Position numbers and translations under genes: made by a program. Of a stretch of 64,000 nucleotides of DNA, positions 1 to 61,833 are shown one piece after another. The notes beneath the pieces were generated by a model. The model did no database searches. It saw only the letters and a program-made list of their open reading frames with translations, and had not been told where the DNA came from. Within the stretch, counting starts at the first letter, position 1; the number at the start of each line of letters is the position of its first letter. Source of the DNA: Chrysomallon squamiferum (taxonomy: Eukaryota; Mollusca; Gastropoda; Neomphalida; Peltospiridae); contig CM022671.1 of the NCBI GenBank assembly GCA_012295275.1, positions 5,364,065 to 5,428,064 on the forward strand, in the 5' to 3' direction.

Positions 1-48625
<48,625 letters not shown>

Positions 48626-49020
48626 TGTAACGGCTTACGTTGTACTTTTTCAGCCGTCAACATAAACATCGGCAAGGTCCATATTTTACAAACCGGAAGA
48701 GACAAATGTTCTCTCGTCTGCACTGCAGGTGCGATTCTTTATCAACTATTTTATACTCCTTAATTTGCTTCCTTTATGAATTGATAATCACTATAACTAT
48801 AAAAACTTGGATCTTTTTTTGCTTTCAAAGTAAAGAGAATAAAATAAAATCCTAATCACAACAAACCACAGCGTTTTTGCAAGCACCTGTCGAATTACAC
48901 TCGTACAGCGGTGCACGGAATCTGTTAGATATCGCACGCTAACGAAAGTGTACGATGTAGCCCGAATGATGTAGAAAGTAGCTTCGAGAATTTCCGTTAC
49001 ATCAATTTCTCAAGGTTGTT
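48626..49020 (-). promoter_or_regulatory. Probable ITPR 5' UTR and promoter region
   Basis: CpG dinucleotides are much denser here (and through exon 1) than in the AT-rich flanks, for example between 48890 and 49010. The stretch lies directly upstream of the ITPR ATG. No convincing TATA box was found. A minus-strand ATG at 48723 in another frame could begin an upstream ORF if it is transcribed. Confidence 0.45.
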
Positions 49021-49468
49021 AAATGGGCTTTGGAACAGACATAAATGTATTGTATACGTTATCTCCTTATGTTATATGTGTCACATATTAAAAAGGGAGA
49101 TTATATGTAATTATATTTATTAATAATACAATAAATATAATTTCGCATTACCGACATATTTATCATCAGTTAAACAGTAAATATCTGTTTGATACGAAAG
49201 AAGAAGAAGAAGAAAATTTATTGTTATATATTAACACCGTCAGATGAAGAAAATAATTGTAAATGATGTATTTAAATATCTAAAACAGGTTAATGGTCGA
49301 TACCATGCCATGCAGTTTCCAGGGTGATGATGCAGTTAGTTAAGTGGCCAATGAACATTCAGAAAACCCTGTTCATTTTGGGTTAATATCAATATTATTA
49401 ATATCCGACTTTGAAGTAAATAATTTCCATTGTTATGTGTGCTTCCTAGTTTATGTAAATAATAATAA

Positions 49469-49499
<31 letters not shown>

Positions 49500-49764
49500 A
49501 AGAAGAAGAAAGAAAGAAAGAAAGAAAGGGAAAGAAAGAATAAATATGTAACGGGTCGATTAGAAAGAAATGCTCCTTAAAGGTGGACCAAAGTCATAAC
49601 AGGTTTACTGTGAATGCTCTGTAGACTAATACATATAAATATATACGAATTAGAGAACTTACATATTTTATTTTGTTTTATTTTTTTTTTTTTTTTTTTT
49701 TTTCAACTTTCAAGGGTATTTTTTTTTATAAATTTTTCCATATTATCGTGATAATAATCTTTTT

Positions 49765-49795
<31 letters not shown>

Positions 49796-50867
49796 TTATT
49801 ATTATTATTATTTAGCGGCACTGTAAAAAGCAACTGACTAAAATTGTGTCATAGTCTTTGTCATACTACAAAATCTAATTGTTATTATATAAGTAATATT
49901 ATTCATCATTTATTTATTTATTGTTTATTCTTATTTTAATGCTGATCATTTAGCTCAATGCTCAAAAAGGGGGTGGGAAGCTTCAAAACAGACGGTAATT
50001 CATGATCTTGATCTGTTTTTAAAATGCACGACGTAATAAAGGGAAATAATTATCCTGTGTCATTTCCGGTCTATGTGTACTTTGGACTGAGAATATTAGT
50101 TTTTAAACAAGGAAGGCACTTCATCCAGGAAGCTAGTGTTTATCTATTAGAATAAATGTCTGATAATTATATTCATTTTTGAGAGAGAGAGAAAGCGACT
50201 GTTCAACTGAGCATTGTGCCATTATGAAACTGCCAGATAACCATCCCAAAAAATATTATAAAAAAAATTTAATAATAACACTCCACTACAGTATAAATAC
50301 TGATATCATATTCCTAACTTTTCTTTCTTTCCTTCTTTCATCATCATCATCATTATTATTATTATTATTATTATCATTATTATTATTATTTCTGTTTCCA
50401 GTGGTAACTGCGCTGAAGTAATGCGTCAGAATTAGTGACCGCAAACTCACCATAAATAAATAAATAAATAAAATAATTTTTAAAAAAAAAATAAATAAGA
50501 AGAAGAAGAGAAAGGATTTCCATACAAAATTATTTCCTTTTAGCTATTTTGCTGGAAGTTTCCAGAAGCAAAAACGAACTGCACTTAACCAGTTCGATTA
50601 ATATAAAAAATATGCTGCAGTATTGTTGATCATACATCAACTCATAAACTGGTTCTGAGAGCGCTAATGTCTGGGTTAGGAAATGAGGAATAGGAAGAGG
50701 AACTGTCAGTTTGACCTTCATCATTAGTGTTACCCTTTTTCTTTTTTTCTCTCTGCCCTAGAGTTCTGTCTTACTTCTTGTTAGATTAGATCCATTTCTT
50801 TCTTTCTCTACATTCGTACGTCAATCCCTTCTTGTAATCGTCTGTTTTGATACCAATTCTGTGTTTA

Positions 50868-50900
<33 letters not shown>

Positions 50901-51269
50901 CGGTGTTTGTATTCTCATCAGACTGACATTAATTCTTTTTTTTGGTTTTTCTTTTTTTTTTTTTTTCTATCTTATTATTCTCAGCAAATTTCATATTAAT
51001 TTTTTTTCATTCTCCCTGTCTTTATCTCTCTGTCTATCTGTGTCTGTCTTTCTGCACACTTCTCTTTTCTTTCTGCCTTTTCTTGTTTTCTACCACCTCG
51101 TCATCAAATTATACACAAATTCTGTGGTCACTGGGTTATTTAACTGAGAACAAAACAACGCACTGGAACGTACAAGTGACAGTTTTCATTCAGTGTTGTT
51201 TATCCTTTGTTTCTAGTCACATAACATTTACATTAACGTAATTGTCACGTTAAAGTCTGCATCGTTTTG

Positions 51270-51330
51270 CAGAACACGGCGCCAGAAATTGAATTAGCGA
51301 TCTGACTGCTACAGCGCTGAAATCCGCGAC
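51270..51330 (-). mobile_element. Possible tRNA-derived SINE fragment
   Basis: The minus strand reads an AGCGCTGTAGCAGTCAGATC anticodon-arm-like segment, then TAATTCAATTTCTGGCGCCG, which resembles a B box followed by a SINE body junction. The region is more GC-rich than its flanks. No A box or tail was defined. Confidence 0.35.
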
Positions 51331-51488
51331 TTCGAGGCACTTTTAGTTTTCTGCCTAACCGCCTTGATTATGTAATGCAGACATTATTCCCACCATCTTT
51401 AACATAAAACTTCTATTCATTTCTCTTGCTTTCTCTCTCTCTCTCTCTGTCCCTGTGCACCTCTCTTTGTGTCTTTTTCTTTTTGTGC

Positions 51489-51490
<2 letters not shown>

Positions 51491-51574
<84 letters not shown>
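51491..51574. repeat. (CT)n microsatellite, 84 bp
   Basis: Uninterrupted CT dinucleotides on the plus strand. Confidence 0.95.
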
Positions 51575-51578
<4 letters not shown>

Positions 51579-52529
51579 ACAGAGGTGGTCTCAACTCACA
51601 TACATTCAGGGACAGTGATCACCCTCTTTAAACAGCTCCCAAACAACTGGGGGGTAGTGTCAGCCACATGATTACGTTGTCTTTTATTAACGTTGTATTT
51701 ACTAAATAAATCTAAAAATGTCTGTCGTCTGCTGTTATTCTGCGTGCCGCTGAATGTTCGTTCAGTCCACTGAAGTCGAGCTATTTCAGTTCACCGATTA
51801 ATTCAAGTCTTGTTACCACCTCTCCCACGCGCAACCCACACTCTCGGAGATTGACCAAAGATCATGCTCTTGGTGTTTAAGCGGATTCAGAAAGCTTAAA
51901 AAGTATCTCATGTCACTCTCATTAAAATTCATATAGAATAGAAAACTCCTAGAGGGAATTTCATATGATCATTACTGAATTAATCCGGCAAGTAAGTACA
52001 TTTAAATGTCTTGAAATATGACTTCACTGATTTTGCAAAGACTGGCTTACAAATATTAGAATGTATTAATGGCTGAAAATAAGATTTCCAAAAAATATAA
52101 AGTTACACATTTTTGAATTAAATGGCTAAAGAATATGCCAGAAGTTCTTCTGTAAATAAATAAATAAATCTACACAAATTGAAATACATGTAGGTTAAAT
52201 TCCTTGTATAACACAGAAAATTTCATGTAAAGAACAAAAAAGAAGAGATAATGTTTGTTAATAAGAACAGAGAAAAGACGGATTATGAAAAGACAAAGAT
52301 GAGAATGAGAACTAGAACAAAATAAATAAAGATGATCATGAAGTATAATACAAAGATGATAATGATGAAGTTTATGATAAAGACAAAGATAAAGAAGCAG
52401 TGATAATAATGTTGATGATGATGATGATGATAATTGTATAATAATTAATTAAATGATTAACTAACTTATTAACAACTAATTAACTAAATAAATAAATAGA
52501 TAAATTAATAACAGTAGTAGTCTTAGTCT

Positions 52530-52608
52530 TAATAGTAGTAGTAACAACAACAACAACAATAAAAATAATAATAACAACAAAAGCAACAACAATAACAACA
52601 ACAACAAC

Positions 52609-52677
<69 letters not shown>

Positions 52678-52682
52678 AAGAT
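52530..52682. repeat. Compound AAC/AAT/AAG trinucleotide array
   Basis: AAC-type units pass into AAT (52609-52648) and then AAG (52648-52682). Confidence 0.9.
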
Positions 52683-53015
52683 GTAATTCTATAGCAGAGC
52701 AACGAAAGAAAAATAATCTTTCTCATGGACGTTACTTTGATGGTGTGTTTGATGCTCTCTAGATTATCTCTCAAACCCAGAAAATATATCATATTACAAT
52801 CAATCATTTGTCTCAGCTGGACTTAAATGCAAAGATACTTCAGAGTCAACGAACGGGGAAATAAGAAAACTGTGTAAATATATATATATGTAAATAATTA
52901 AGAGTAAAGAAAAACAGGATATGTAAATATACAAAATAAAGAAAGAGTATAATATACTTATTATTTACATCTCCTTTATAAAAAATCTATTTCTGCTTAC
53001 GTGTGTGTGTGTGTG

Positions 53016-53019
<4 letters not shown>

Positions 53020-53113
<94 letters not shown>
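53020..53113. repeat. (CT)n microsatellite, ~94 bp
   Basis: CT dinucleotides with one interruption, preceded by a GT tract (53001-53016). Confidence 0.95.
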
Positions 53114-53754
53114 AAACACACACTTCGTCCATCCATCCTTAAGCGCGCGGACACAGACACACTCACAGAAACACATAACATAAATATAACCATGTATGTA
53201 GCACGTTCGTATTTGCATATGTTTACAATTTTTAAAGCCCCCCACATATATATTTACATAATTAATATGTAATTGAAGAAGAAACACGCTATTAGCAGGG
53301 CACATATACTATTTTCATCGTTAACAGCAAAAACAAATCGCAATGTTTGAAGAAAAAGAGAAAAAAAGAAGATATGTGACTCAATATAATGGGAACCAGT
53401 TGATCCAGTCTATAATCTGGCCCGCGAATCATCTCACTCCATATCACCGTTATTTCCATTACAAGACAAGAACAAAAAAAAAAAAAAAAAATTAAAAAAA
53501 AAAAAAAGAAAAGAAATAAAGAAAAAGAAAAAAAAAAGAAAAACATTTCAAATGTTTTAAGAAAATTGACGAAAACTTTATTGATTATTTTCGGAAAAAT
53601 GAATGGTCGATTTACTATCACATTTATGAGGAAATAGGTGGCGCCACTGACCAATCTTGTAAAACAAATGCGTTGTGGTAAAAATTTGTCAAGATTTTTC
53701 GTCTTTTTTTTTTTTCTTTTTTTTTTTGTGATTTATGTACTGACACTTTTCTTT

Positions 53755-53850
53755 GTACGTATGTATGTATTTATGTATTTATGCATTTATGAATTTATGT
53801 ATTTATGCATTTATGAAGTTATGTATTTATGCATTTATGTATGTATTCGT
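53755..53850. repeat. TATG/TTTATG-based minisatellite (higher-order 24-bp unit)
   Basis: TATGTATTTATGCATTTATG units repeat with period 8 and a higher order of 24. The plus-strand peptide over it (repeated MYLCIYE) is a translation of the repeat. Confidence 0.8.
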
Positions 53851-54334
53851 TGTAATTCCTCCTGTGTAAAAACACCTGTTAGTTTACGAATTCCTGTCAT
53901 AATGAATTCAGTTCACATCACATAACTACACAGAGGCGGAAACTCTCGAAATTAATCTGTACAAATCACTTCTCTCCAGCTTCATTTACCACTGTTACCC
54001 GATGGATTCGCGAAAATCCATACGCTGTCGTGTTATGGAAGGCAATTACTTGTAAACGAAATTAGAAGTTACCTTAGTTACAGTTACCATGAAGAAAAAT
54101 TAAACTGGATAAAGAAAATCAAGCACATTGAAGACGTTTCTATACAACTACAGCTGTCATATTCAGTCTTAGATGTGTTGATCGTGTTAATGGCGTGTTC
54201 GTTTGAGTTTTTCTTTTAGGCTTTTGGTTAGATATGATTAAGGGAATAAGTGTGAGCGTTTACGTAACTTTGGAATTCAGCCCTAAATTAATGGCAGCCA
54301 GTAATGGTTTTTCATTTCAGAACACACAAGAAAG

Positions 54335-54337
<3 letters not shown>

Positions 54338-54379
<42 letters not shown>
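54338..54379. repeat. Poly-A tract, 42 bp
   Basis: Uninterrupted A run. It could be a retroelement tail, but no element was identified upstream. Confidence 0.9.
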
Positions 54380-54382
<3 letters not shown>

Positions 54383-55042
54383 AGTCATTTATCGTGAAGC
54401 AGTGGTTTGAATTGTAATGGTTACAAGAATTAAATTGAGAGTCGGCGTCTGTTTTAATCTTTCTCGAAAGCTGAACTGCTTGAGTCAGGCAGGTACGCCA
54501 TACTTAACCTCTGCAGCTGCCAAAATAAAAGAAGTCATGAAAAATAAAACCCAACAAAACAAAACAATTTAATCTGCAAAACAAAAATAACACAAATTTT
54601 CGCTAAATTAACTGGAACCACGGATATTATATTATATTTGTATATTTTTCAATATTCAGAATATAAACTGAACTAAAAAAAAAAAAAAAAAAAAAAAATA
54701 ATAATAATAATTATTATTAAATTATTACACAGACAATAAAAATAATAATATATGCAGAAATACAGAGACAGATATTGCAACAGATATGTTGATAGAAAGA
54801 CAGATAATCAAATAGTGGTTTTGCAAAAACAGTGTGTGCGTGTGTGATAAATTAAAAATAAAGCAAACACTCACATGACAAACTAATTTTAATAAATATT
54901 TTATGTCTTACACAACATTTAATATAAGCATAACTGAATCGTTTATTGTCAATGGTGGTAAAACGATATATGTAATATATACCAACAAACACGCTGCAGT
55001 ACGGTGGTACACAGCAACAATATTGCACGATAGCTGTGTTCA

Positions 55043-55100
<58 letters not shown>

Positions 55101-57388
55101 TTTTAAGTGTAACTTTGGCGCTTCAGATATAACATTCATTGCAAATGCATTTCGATTATTTACAACTATTTGTTTTATAGGTAACGTTTTACTTCCATGA
55201 CCAAATAAACGATCACGAAAAAAACATAAACAAAACATTTTGACTGTTAGCTATATTTCTTCTATTCGCCACAGATATTAATCAACTTTTCCATCTCACC
55301 AGTAATTATATCATCATTAACATTTTAAAAAATTTCTTAAATTTGATGATAAATATATTTAATTTATTTAATTTATTTAACCTAATACACGAATTTTTAT
55401 CATTAAAAAACAAATGGTGCCATTGACCATAAACCTACGAAACGACTGGTATCCGCCATTGCTACACAGTTAATAAAATGTAATCCGCAAACTCAACTCA
55501 TTAATACATTTTGCAAAGAATTAAATCATGGATGACAAGCTTAGTGTAATATTTAAATATATCTGTCGTGAATTTAAATTATAATTTACTGACATTTAAC
55601 AGCTGAACTATATTATGTTTAAGAGAACTGTAATAATTACGTAATCTTGAAGATTAGTATGCTCTTGCTATCGAACTACGATCTTTAGAAAAAAAAAATT
55701 ATGTTTAGAATTCAGAGAATTGTTATGAATATATCCGAAATTTCTAAGTATCACTGTAATTTAACATTTCCATTAACTAAATTTGATTTCTTTTTAAGGC
55801 GCTTGAATATCAAGGGACACAACTCTTACAATACCAAAAAGCAGTACGTCAACAAGATTACACAAAAATTAATTTTTTCTTCTGCTCGCCTTTCGAGAAA
55901 AATGTTTCACTGGATGATACAGAATGATAATTAGAACATCTTTAATTAGGAACATAACTATATATATATATATATATATAAAGAATAACAAAAAGTCTTC
56001 AAACCAAACAATTTTTACTAATAACAAAACTAAATAAAAAAATATAATAGCTACAATAAATACTATCAGAAATTATTATTTTCTATAATAATGCTAATTT
56101 CATGCAATGATTATTTATGACAGATGACTAACAGTATATAAAAAATCTAAAAATTACTCAAAGTAAATCTAGTTATTAATTATTTCTTAATAAATTTACT
56201 GTGCTCAAGACATTTTTTTGAAAGAAATGGTTACAAATCAAAACAACGAAAAGAAGTAAGTATATTCACTAAATATTACCAGTTAGTCTCACACTTTTGT
56301 GCTTAAAATACTTGTATTTTTCTCTTTACTTTAGCCCTTACACAGTATTTTCTGTGCTAGCTTCCCAATCCTGTCTGTACTCTTGTAATAATCATTAGAC
56401 TGTGATATGTTTTCCTGTTTAACTGAAGGTGCATATAATATTTTCCTGCCTGCTAAATGATAAGAGTAACCCAATGTTTCTTTTTCATGAAATAATTTAA
56501 CAAAAGTTTCATTGTTACTGTATTTATTAAAATATATTGATGAAATCTATTATTATTATTATTCTAGGCTCTTGGTTCCTGTAATCTCTATCCTTGACTA
56601 ATTCTGTGTGAAAATTTAATTTTCTGGCATAAACTTTCAATTAAATAGCTATAGATCACCCAAAATGTGTGATTAATTTAGCTTGTAACCTTGTTTGATT
56701 CAACTAAGTGACATGTTTGTGACATTTATTTTCTCTTCCCATACTGTAATAATAACTCATACAAAATTAATCTGTGGGTAAATTCTTTAGTCTTTCATGA
56801 GATTTCGTGACAGAAGTTTTGTGTTTAAGAAAGTATAATTTATACAAAATGGAAAACAGATTATAAACCAGTTATGTTCCTTGAAGATCAAAATCTAACA
56901 AAAGTTTCCCCTTTTCTCCAGTAAAATAGATTAATTTTCAAAAGAGATGTTTAAATTAACAAAAATTTTTTTTTTTTTTTTTTTTTTCTAAATTGTTTTC
57001 AGGGATATACATGGTTATTATGAAAATATGAATGAGATGTATTCTTATGCAGTTATGATGTGTTATATATATTTTACTTTTAAAACGCTGTTAAGTATTA
57101 ACACATAGTGATTTTAAATACATTGTAATGGTTCTGCATTACTTTTATTTATCGTTAAATACTTTTTATTTTTTATTTATTTATTTATTTATTTTATTAT
57201 TATTGTTTAAAATTGTTAGAATCATAAAATAACAAACAAACAAAAATATAGTGAGAGAAAAAACAAGAACAGAATTTTTTGTTTTTTGTTTTGATATTTC
57301 TTCTTCTGGCATTTTATTCTGTCTAGAAATATAATTTACATGCTACAGGGTATTGAAAAAAGTGAATGAAAATTACATTACACGATTA

Positions 57389-57451
<63 letters not shown>
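57389..57451. repeat. (AAT)n microsatellite
   Basis: About 20 perfect AAT units. Confidence 0.95.
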
Positions 57452-57454
<3 letters not shown>

Positions 57455-58001
57455 TTGTAATAAAATAAATAAAAGTAAATAAATATCAACTAATACCATT
57501 AATAATAAATAAAAATAATATCTAAACAAAAAAAAATGTGACAATTTATTTCTAAACTCTGAAATCCAACAAATATGTTTATTTTTGACATATTACGTTT
57601 ATGATGAATTTTAACTGTTAAACATTACTACGACTGCTTTTGTAAACATTATTTTAATCATTTTGCGTCATGTGACTCCTATGTAATGACAAGTACAGAA
57701 TCAGCCAAGAGCAAATAACCCAACGTTTATTGCTATTAATAATCGATAACGCTGTAAATACCATTATGGAAATAATAAAAACCTGGGTTAGGGCTAAAAC
57801 GTGGATATTAATGAATGATGAGATGGTCTGATACAGTTATGTGATCAGAACAGAGTCTGATTGAAATAGAAAAAGCGTTTGAAAATGCTGATAATTTAGT
57901 TTTAAAAGAAATTATCTTGAAGGAGGGAAAACCACAATTAATTTAGCAAAATGGCTACCAATGTGCTTGCTATTATTTTGATTTTTAAAAGGATATTTCA
58001 C

Positions 58002-58005
<4 letters not shown>

Positions 58006-58066
<61 letters not shown>
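58006..58066. repeat. (GA)n microsatellite
   Basis: About 30 GA units. It lies roughly 360 bp beyond the USP stop codon and may be in that gene's 3' UTR. Confidence 0.95.
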
Positions 58067-58068
<2 letters not shown>

Positions 58069-58423
58069 TTAAATAATGGGTTACTTGAAGTAAGATATTC
58101 CACAAGCAGTTTATAACGTACAGATTTCAAAGCAGTATCTATAATAAATAAAGGGACTGGCTCTCTAAAATGAAAAAAAAAAAAAAAAAAATCTATTTTA
58201 AAATAAAATGAAAACAAGGCATTACACACACACATCACATGAAACAAACTGGATCTTGTCCATTCATCATAAAATTTTCGAGTTTTATCATTTCATAAAC
58301 AGTAATTAGGAACGTTTCGTGAGAAGCCTATTTTGATCGTCTGCTCAATCCGGTGACTCATTGGTCACGTCCGAGCATGTCTACAGCTGATGTAAAGACC
58401 AGTCAGTGAAAACAGAGAGATGT

Positions 58424-58636
58424 TTAGTGGCCATCTTTGTCCTTCTGCTTGCAAACCAACACAGGCACGGGAGAGTGGTGGATTACGTAATCGCTGACAC
58501 TGCCCATGATGGTTCGCCGGAACTTCCCGAGGCCCCGAGTTCCGGTTACGATAAACAAGGCGTTCCGAGACACAGCACACTCGATGATGGCCGATCCTGG
58601 TTTCTCTCCGTCTAGCCTGGCGAAGTCACCCTTTGC
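58424..58636 (-). CDS. Universal stress protein, last coding exon (C-terminus and stop)
   Basis: 71 codons including TAA (58426-58424). It reads AKGDFARLDGEKPGSAIIEC, then AVSRNALFIVTGTRGLGKFR and RTIMGSVSDYVIHHSPVPVL. The glycine signature G-2X-G-9X-G-S (GTRG...MGS) is exact, which marks the ATP-binding type of USP, and the ending VIHHSPVPVLVCK is typical of the family. USPs are small cytosolic alpha/beta nucleotide-binding proteins linked to stress responses; the role of animal members is poorly known. Acceptor CTACAG, phase 0. It is far richer in CpG than the flanks. Splicing rules out bacterial contamination. USPs occur in cnidarians and lophotrochozoans but not in vertebrates, which helps place the organism. 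Confidence 0.93.
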   Translation of the reverse strand, partial: AKGDFARLDGEKPGSAIIECAVSRNALFIVTGTRGLGKFRRTIMGSVSDYVIHHSPVPVLVCKQKDKDGH

Positions 58637-58838
58637 CTGTAGAGAATAGAGAATAAATTAAAACAGTTTTTTATTATTATTATTCTTCTTATTATTATTA
58701 TTATTATTATTTTTTTTAGATAACAATGTTCCATGCAGAAATTAAAAAACAACAACAAAACAAATTATTATTAACCATATTTTACCTTTTTGTTTTTCTA
58801 AACGCACTTTGTGCCACAATAATAATGGCTTTCAGAAC

Positions 58839-58882
<44 letters not shown>

Positions 58883-59335
58883 TTCCATCATCAAACTAGA
58901 GGCTTACTGCACCCAATTAGATTACAGCATTAAAACAATTAAATATAACTATCACCTTGTATTCTGTTTTTCAAAGTGACCTGAATTTCAGACATCACGA
59001 TAAACGTTATTTTCTAAATAATCAACTAACGTCATTTCCAACGCAATAAATATCATTTTCAAAATTGTAAATATTATTTTCAAAACGTAATTGCCATTTG
59101 GAATGCATAACCAATAGCTGATTCCTGTAAATTACGTTATAAATTAGCTTCCATATCAAGTGTTAAAAGTGGTTTCAAATGATCATTATGATGTAAAGGT
59201 TTAGAAACAAATCGTCTGAATACCTTATAAATATTCAAGTTAAGGCATCCATTTATTTCCAGGGAACTGTATTTGAAATTTGATAATAATTAGACAAGAC
59301 TCAGTTTGGCGTCTACATTCTGCTTGTTTTTTTAC

Positions 59336-59375
<40 letters not shown>

Positions 59376-59862
59376 TTTTTGTTGTTGCAGTGGATATTGT
59401 TTTCTTTTTGTGTTTTTTGCCTTTTTATTTATTTATTTATTTATTTATTTATCTCGTTGTAATTGTTCTCATTTTTAAAGTATAGTCATTCAAAGAATTA
59501 CGATATCTGTGATAAGAATTTTTACTTATGTAAGGAAATGATGACAATGATGATAATGAAAACAAGAATTTTCTTTTCTATAACATTTAATTGTAATTCC
59601 ATTTGATTTTCATATCCGACCAAGTCACAAACTAACTATGTAAGTGAACAATGATCAAACTAACTTGTACAATATGCAGTCTTTCTCCCTCTCCCTCTGT
59701 AACACAATCATTCAGTTTTCAATATAAAACAAACACATTCATTGTCACGCTTGGAGAGACTCCCCCAATACGTTTTATATTTATTACATTTTAGCTGATC
59801 AATAATTGCAAGCTAGATAAAAGACAGGAATCTTTCTCCGTAATGATCACATGATCACCGTT

Positions 59863-59911
59863 GTGCAGTAGTTAAAAGGTTGCCTGCAGTAAATCAATTC
59901 CCAGTCGTGAC
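59863..59911 (+). mobile_element. Possible tRNA-derived SINE fragment
   Basis: GTGCAGTAGTTAAAAGGTTG resembles the A-box region of SINEs of the GTGGCGCAGTGGTTAA type. It is followed by CCTGCAGT and AAATCAATTCCCAGTCGTGA, a decayed B box with the usual CCCAGTCG continuation. A short deletion lies between the boxes. Confidence 0.4.
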
Positions 59912-60511
59912 AAACTTAACCTTTAATTCAAAACTGAGAGCAGTGGTATGGCTGACCTATTATCTTGGTTTGGAAATCTGGAGTGAGTTACAGCATTCTG
60001 CACTTAAATCCTTCAGGAAGACAGTTTAAATGTCAGTGATGAGCTGATGAATATTCAAATGAGTTGCTAAAAGTAAGGTGTCCCTAGTGACCACCGAAGT
60101 GCATTAAACGACATGTACGGTTTTTAATGGAGCTGTAACATAAACAGATTGTAAAATCTCAGGGTGTGGTGTGAGGCCTGATTGGTCACAGGATCAATAC
60201 TCCTTGGTGCTCATATTTCCCATTCCAAACATTGCTCCAGAATGGTTCATAAAAATTCATGGTTAAATATTTTATGTACCTTTCAGCCTATGGGAAGGTG
60301 CTTATTAAATGATTTTTGCTACATAGTAGTAAGAAAACACCCACGAACTGGAAAAAGGTTTATTTTCCCCTTTTATGTGAATCATTATACACTAACAACA
60401 CTTGTTAACTACTAATAATTTGTATCAACATGTTGCATAACATTAATTAATTCATTAATTCATTAAGTATGTTCATTAAGCCATGCTGATCCTCTGACAA
60501 TAAAACATAAT

Positions 60512-60554
<43 letters not shown>

Positions 60555-60859
60555 CTGACTTTGTCTAACATTTTGTAAACTGCTTTTTGACTTGGTCACT
60601 GTAACCACCAAAGAACCTCATACATACATACATTAACTCATTTAAAACAAAAAAATCATTTTAAACTTCAGTTTCTCAATTTATAGTCTGGAAAACGTTT
60701 CTTTTCAGTCATATTTCATCAGACATAATTACGACTGCATTTTAAAACCGGTTTTTGTCAGTGAGTGGTAATCATCAGTTATTTCTGTGATTTAAAAACA
60801 GATTGCCAGGTTTGGTGCAGAAACAGAAGAAAAATTATATTTAATTTACCAAGTTAGCT

Positions 60860-61160
60860 TCTGTACTGAAAGACACAGAGCAGAATTTGGGGTTTTTTTT
60901 TTCTGATTAAAAACTCCATGTTACTTTTTATGCAACAAAATAATTCATGGCCACCATGATACAATCTCAGTTTAATAAGGTGAGGTAGAAAATGAAAGAG
61001 CAGAAAAATGTTCTTTAAATGAAACAACAAACATCTGTAAAGTCGTACAGAGAGTAGTATGTGTTACTTCTTTACGATCAGAAGCTGCATGTTAATTTTT
61101 ACACATCAAAGGAATCCATGGGCGCTTTGATACAAACTTTGATACAAACTTTAAAAAGTA
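60860..61160. repeat. Two-copy diverged duplication, ~180-bp offset
   Basis: Segments near 60870-60980 and 61048-61150 share the order GTAC.GA...GTGTTACTT-like, CTGATTAAAAACTCCATGTT, then ATTCATGG and TTTGATAC-like blocks. Identity is low. Confidence 0.45.
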
Positions 61161-61239
61161 GTTTGAACTGTAGATAGGATAAATAATGATATAAAAAAAA
61201 ATGTTATAAAATTTACGGTAGTTGTTAATTTTTCATTAA

Positions 61240-61830
61240 TATTACGTTTTAGCATTATTGATGCTGTCTTTGTCCAAATTTTCATGCAACTGTACAAAAT
61301 TAAAAAGCTATATTTTGGAATTAACATTAATAAAAGTACTTCAGATTTATTGATAGTATCTTCCTGAAAATACTTTTGTATTCATTGACATAGCATTACA
61401 TGGAATTTTGTTAATATCAGTTATGACATTTAAAAATGTTAAAGTAAGTATTCTTATGCTTAAAAATGTTTTTATTTTTCCATTCCTATTTCTAATTTTC
61501 CAATATATATATATTTTAAATTAAATTTGTTGATGATTTTTAACTGAAATGTTTCAAAATTATTACTATTTTCTTCTAACATTTTTATACTGCATGACTC
61601 AAGCTTTTTCTCCAATTTCGTTAACAAAATATCATGTTTTAGATTACATGTACTATCTTCCTGAAAATACCTTTCTTTGCATGAACACACTTTTAAAATA
61701 TTAATTACATTTCGAAATTATTCATGCTATCTTCTTTTAAACATTCTTGTTCAGGATATATCAAACTTATTCTTCCATTACAATCAATAATGAATGTGAA
61801 TTACTGATACTACTTTCTAGTAAACAATCT
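61240..61830. repeat. Degenerate tandem array related to the USP exon
   Basis: Related segments begin near 61259, 61351, 61561, 61648, 61719 and 61801. TATCTTCCTGAAAATAC is identical at 61357 and 61654. The segment at 61592-61640 matches the 3' part of the USP exon (minus-strand KLEKKLESC against KFQKKLDSY), but lacks that exon's donor context and any good acceptor. Confidence 0.5.
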
Positions 61831-61833
61831 TAC

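Larger units (their letters stand above)
49021..58423. other. Intergenic region without recognised genes
   Basis: 9.4 kb between the USP 3' end and the ITPR promoter. It contains AAG and TTC tracts (49471-49528, 49763-49812), poly-T (about 50871-50900), CT tracts (51491-51574, 53020-53113), an AAC/AAT/AAG block (52530-52682), poly-A (54338-54379), ATT and AAT tracts (55044-55099, 57389-57451), a GA tract (58006-58066) and a SINE-like trace. Open frames such as 55701-55934 show no recognisable family. The USP 3' UTR must lie at the right end. Confidence 0.6.
58637..61833 (-). other. USP intron (3.2 kb)
   Basis: It holds ATT tracts (58672-58710, 59335-59374), a CA tract (58840-58880), TTTA tract (59425-59452), a SINE-like trace (59863-59911), poly-T (60514-60548), and diverged tandem copies at 60860-61160 and 61240-61830. 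No exon was recognised between the two USP exons. Confidence 0.65.

Noticed and set aside
51355-51671. Frames of repeated RE and SL
   Set aside because: Both strands of a (CT)n microsatellite. The same applies to frames at 25019-25503, 52987-53272 and 57912-58247.
55701-55934. 77-codon plus-strand frame in the intergenic region
   Set aside because: Read through; no family or domain recognised and no splice context. Not enough to call a gene.
58406-58615. 69-codon plus-strand frame
   Set aside because: Shadow of the USP exon on the opposite strand. The minus frame has the USP motif and correct splice sites.
58424-58636. USP exon as bacterial contamination or recent transfer
   Set aside because: It has a splice acceptor, joins in phase to an upstream exon across a repeat-rich intron, and USPs are native to several animal phyla.
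60182-60415. 77-codon plus-strand frame within the USP intron
   Set aside because: No known family, no conserved motif, and AT-rich codon usage like the intron.
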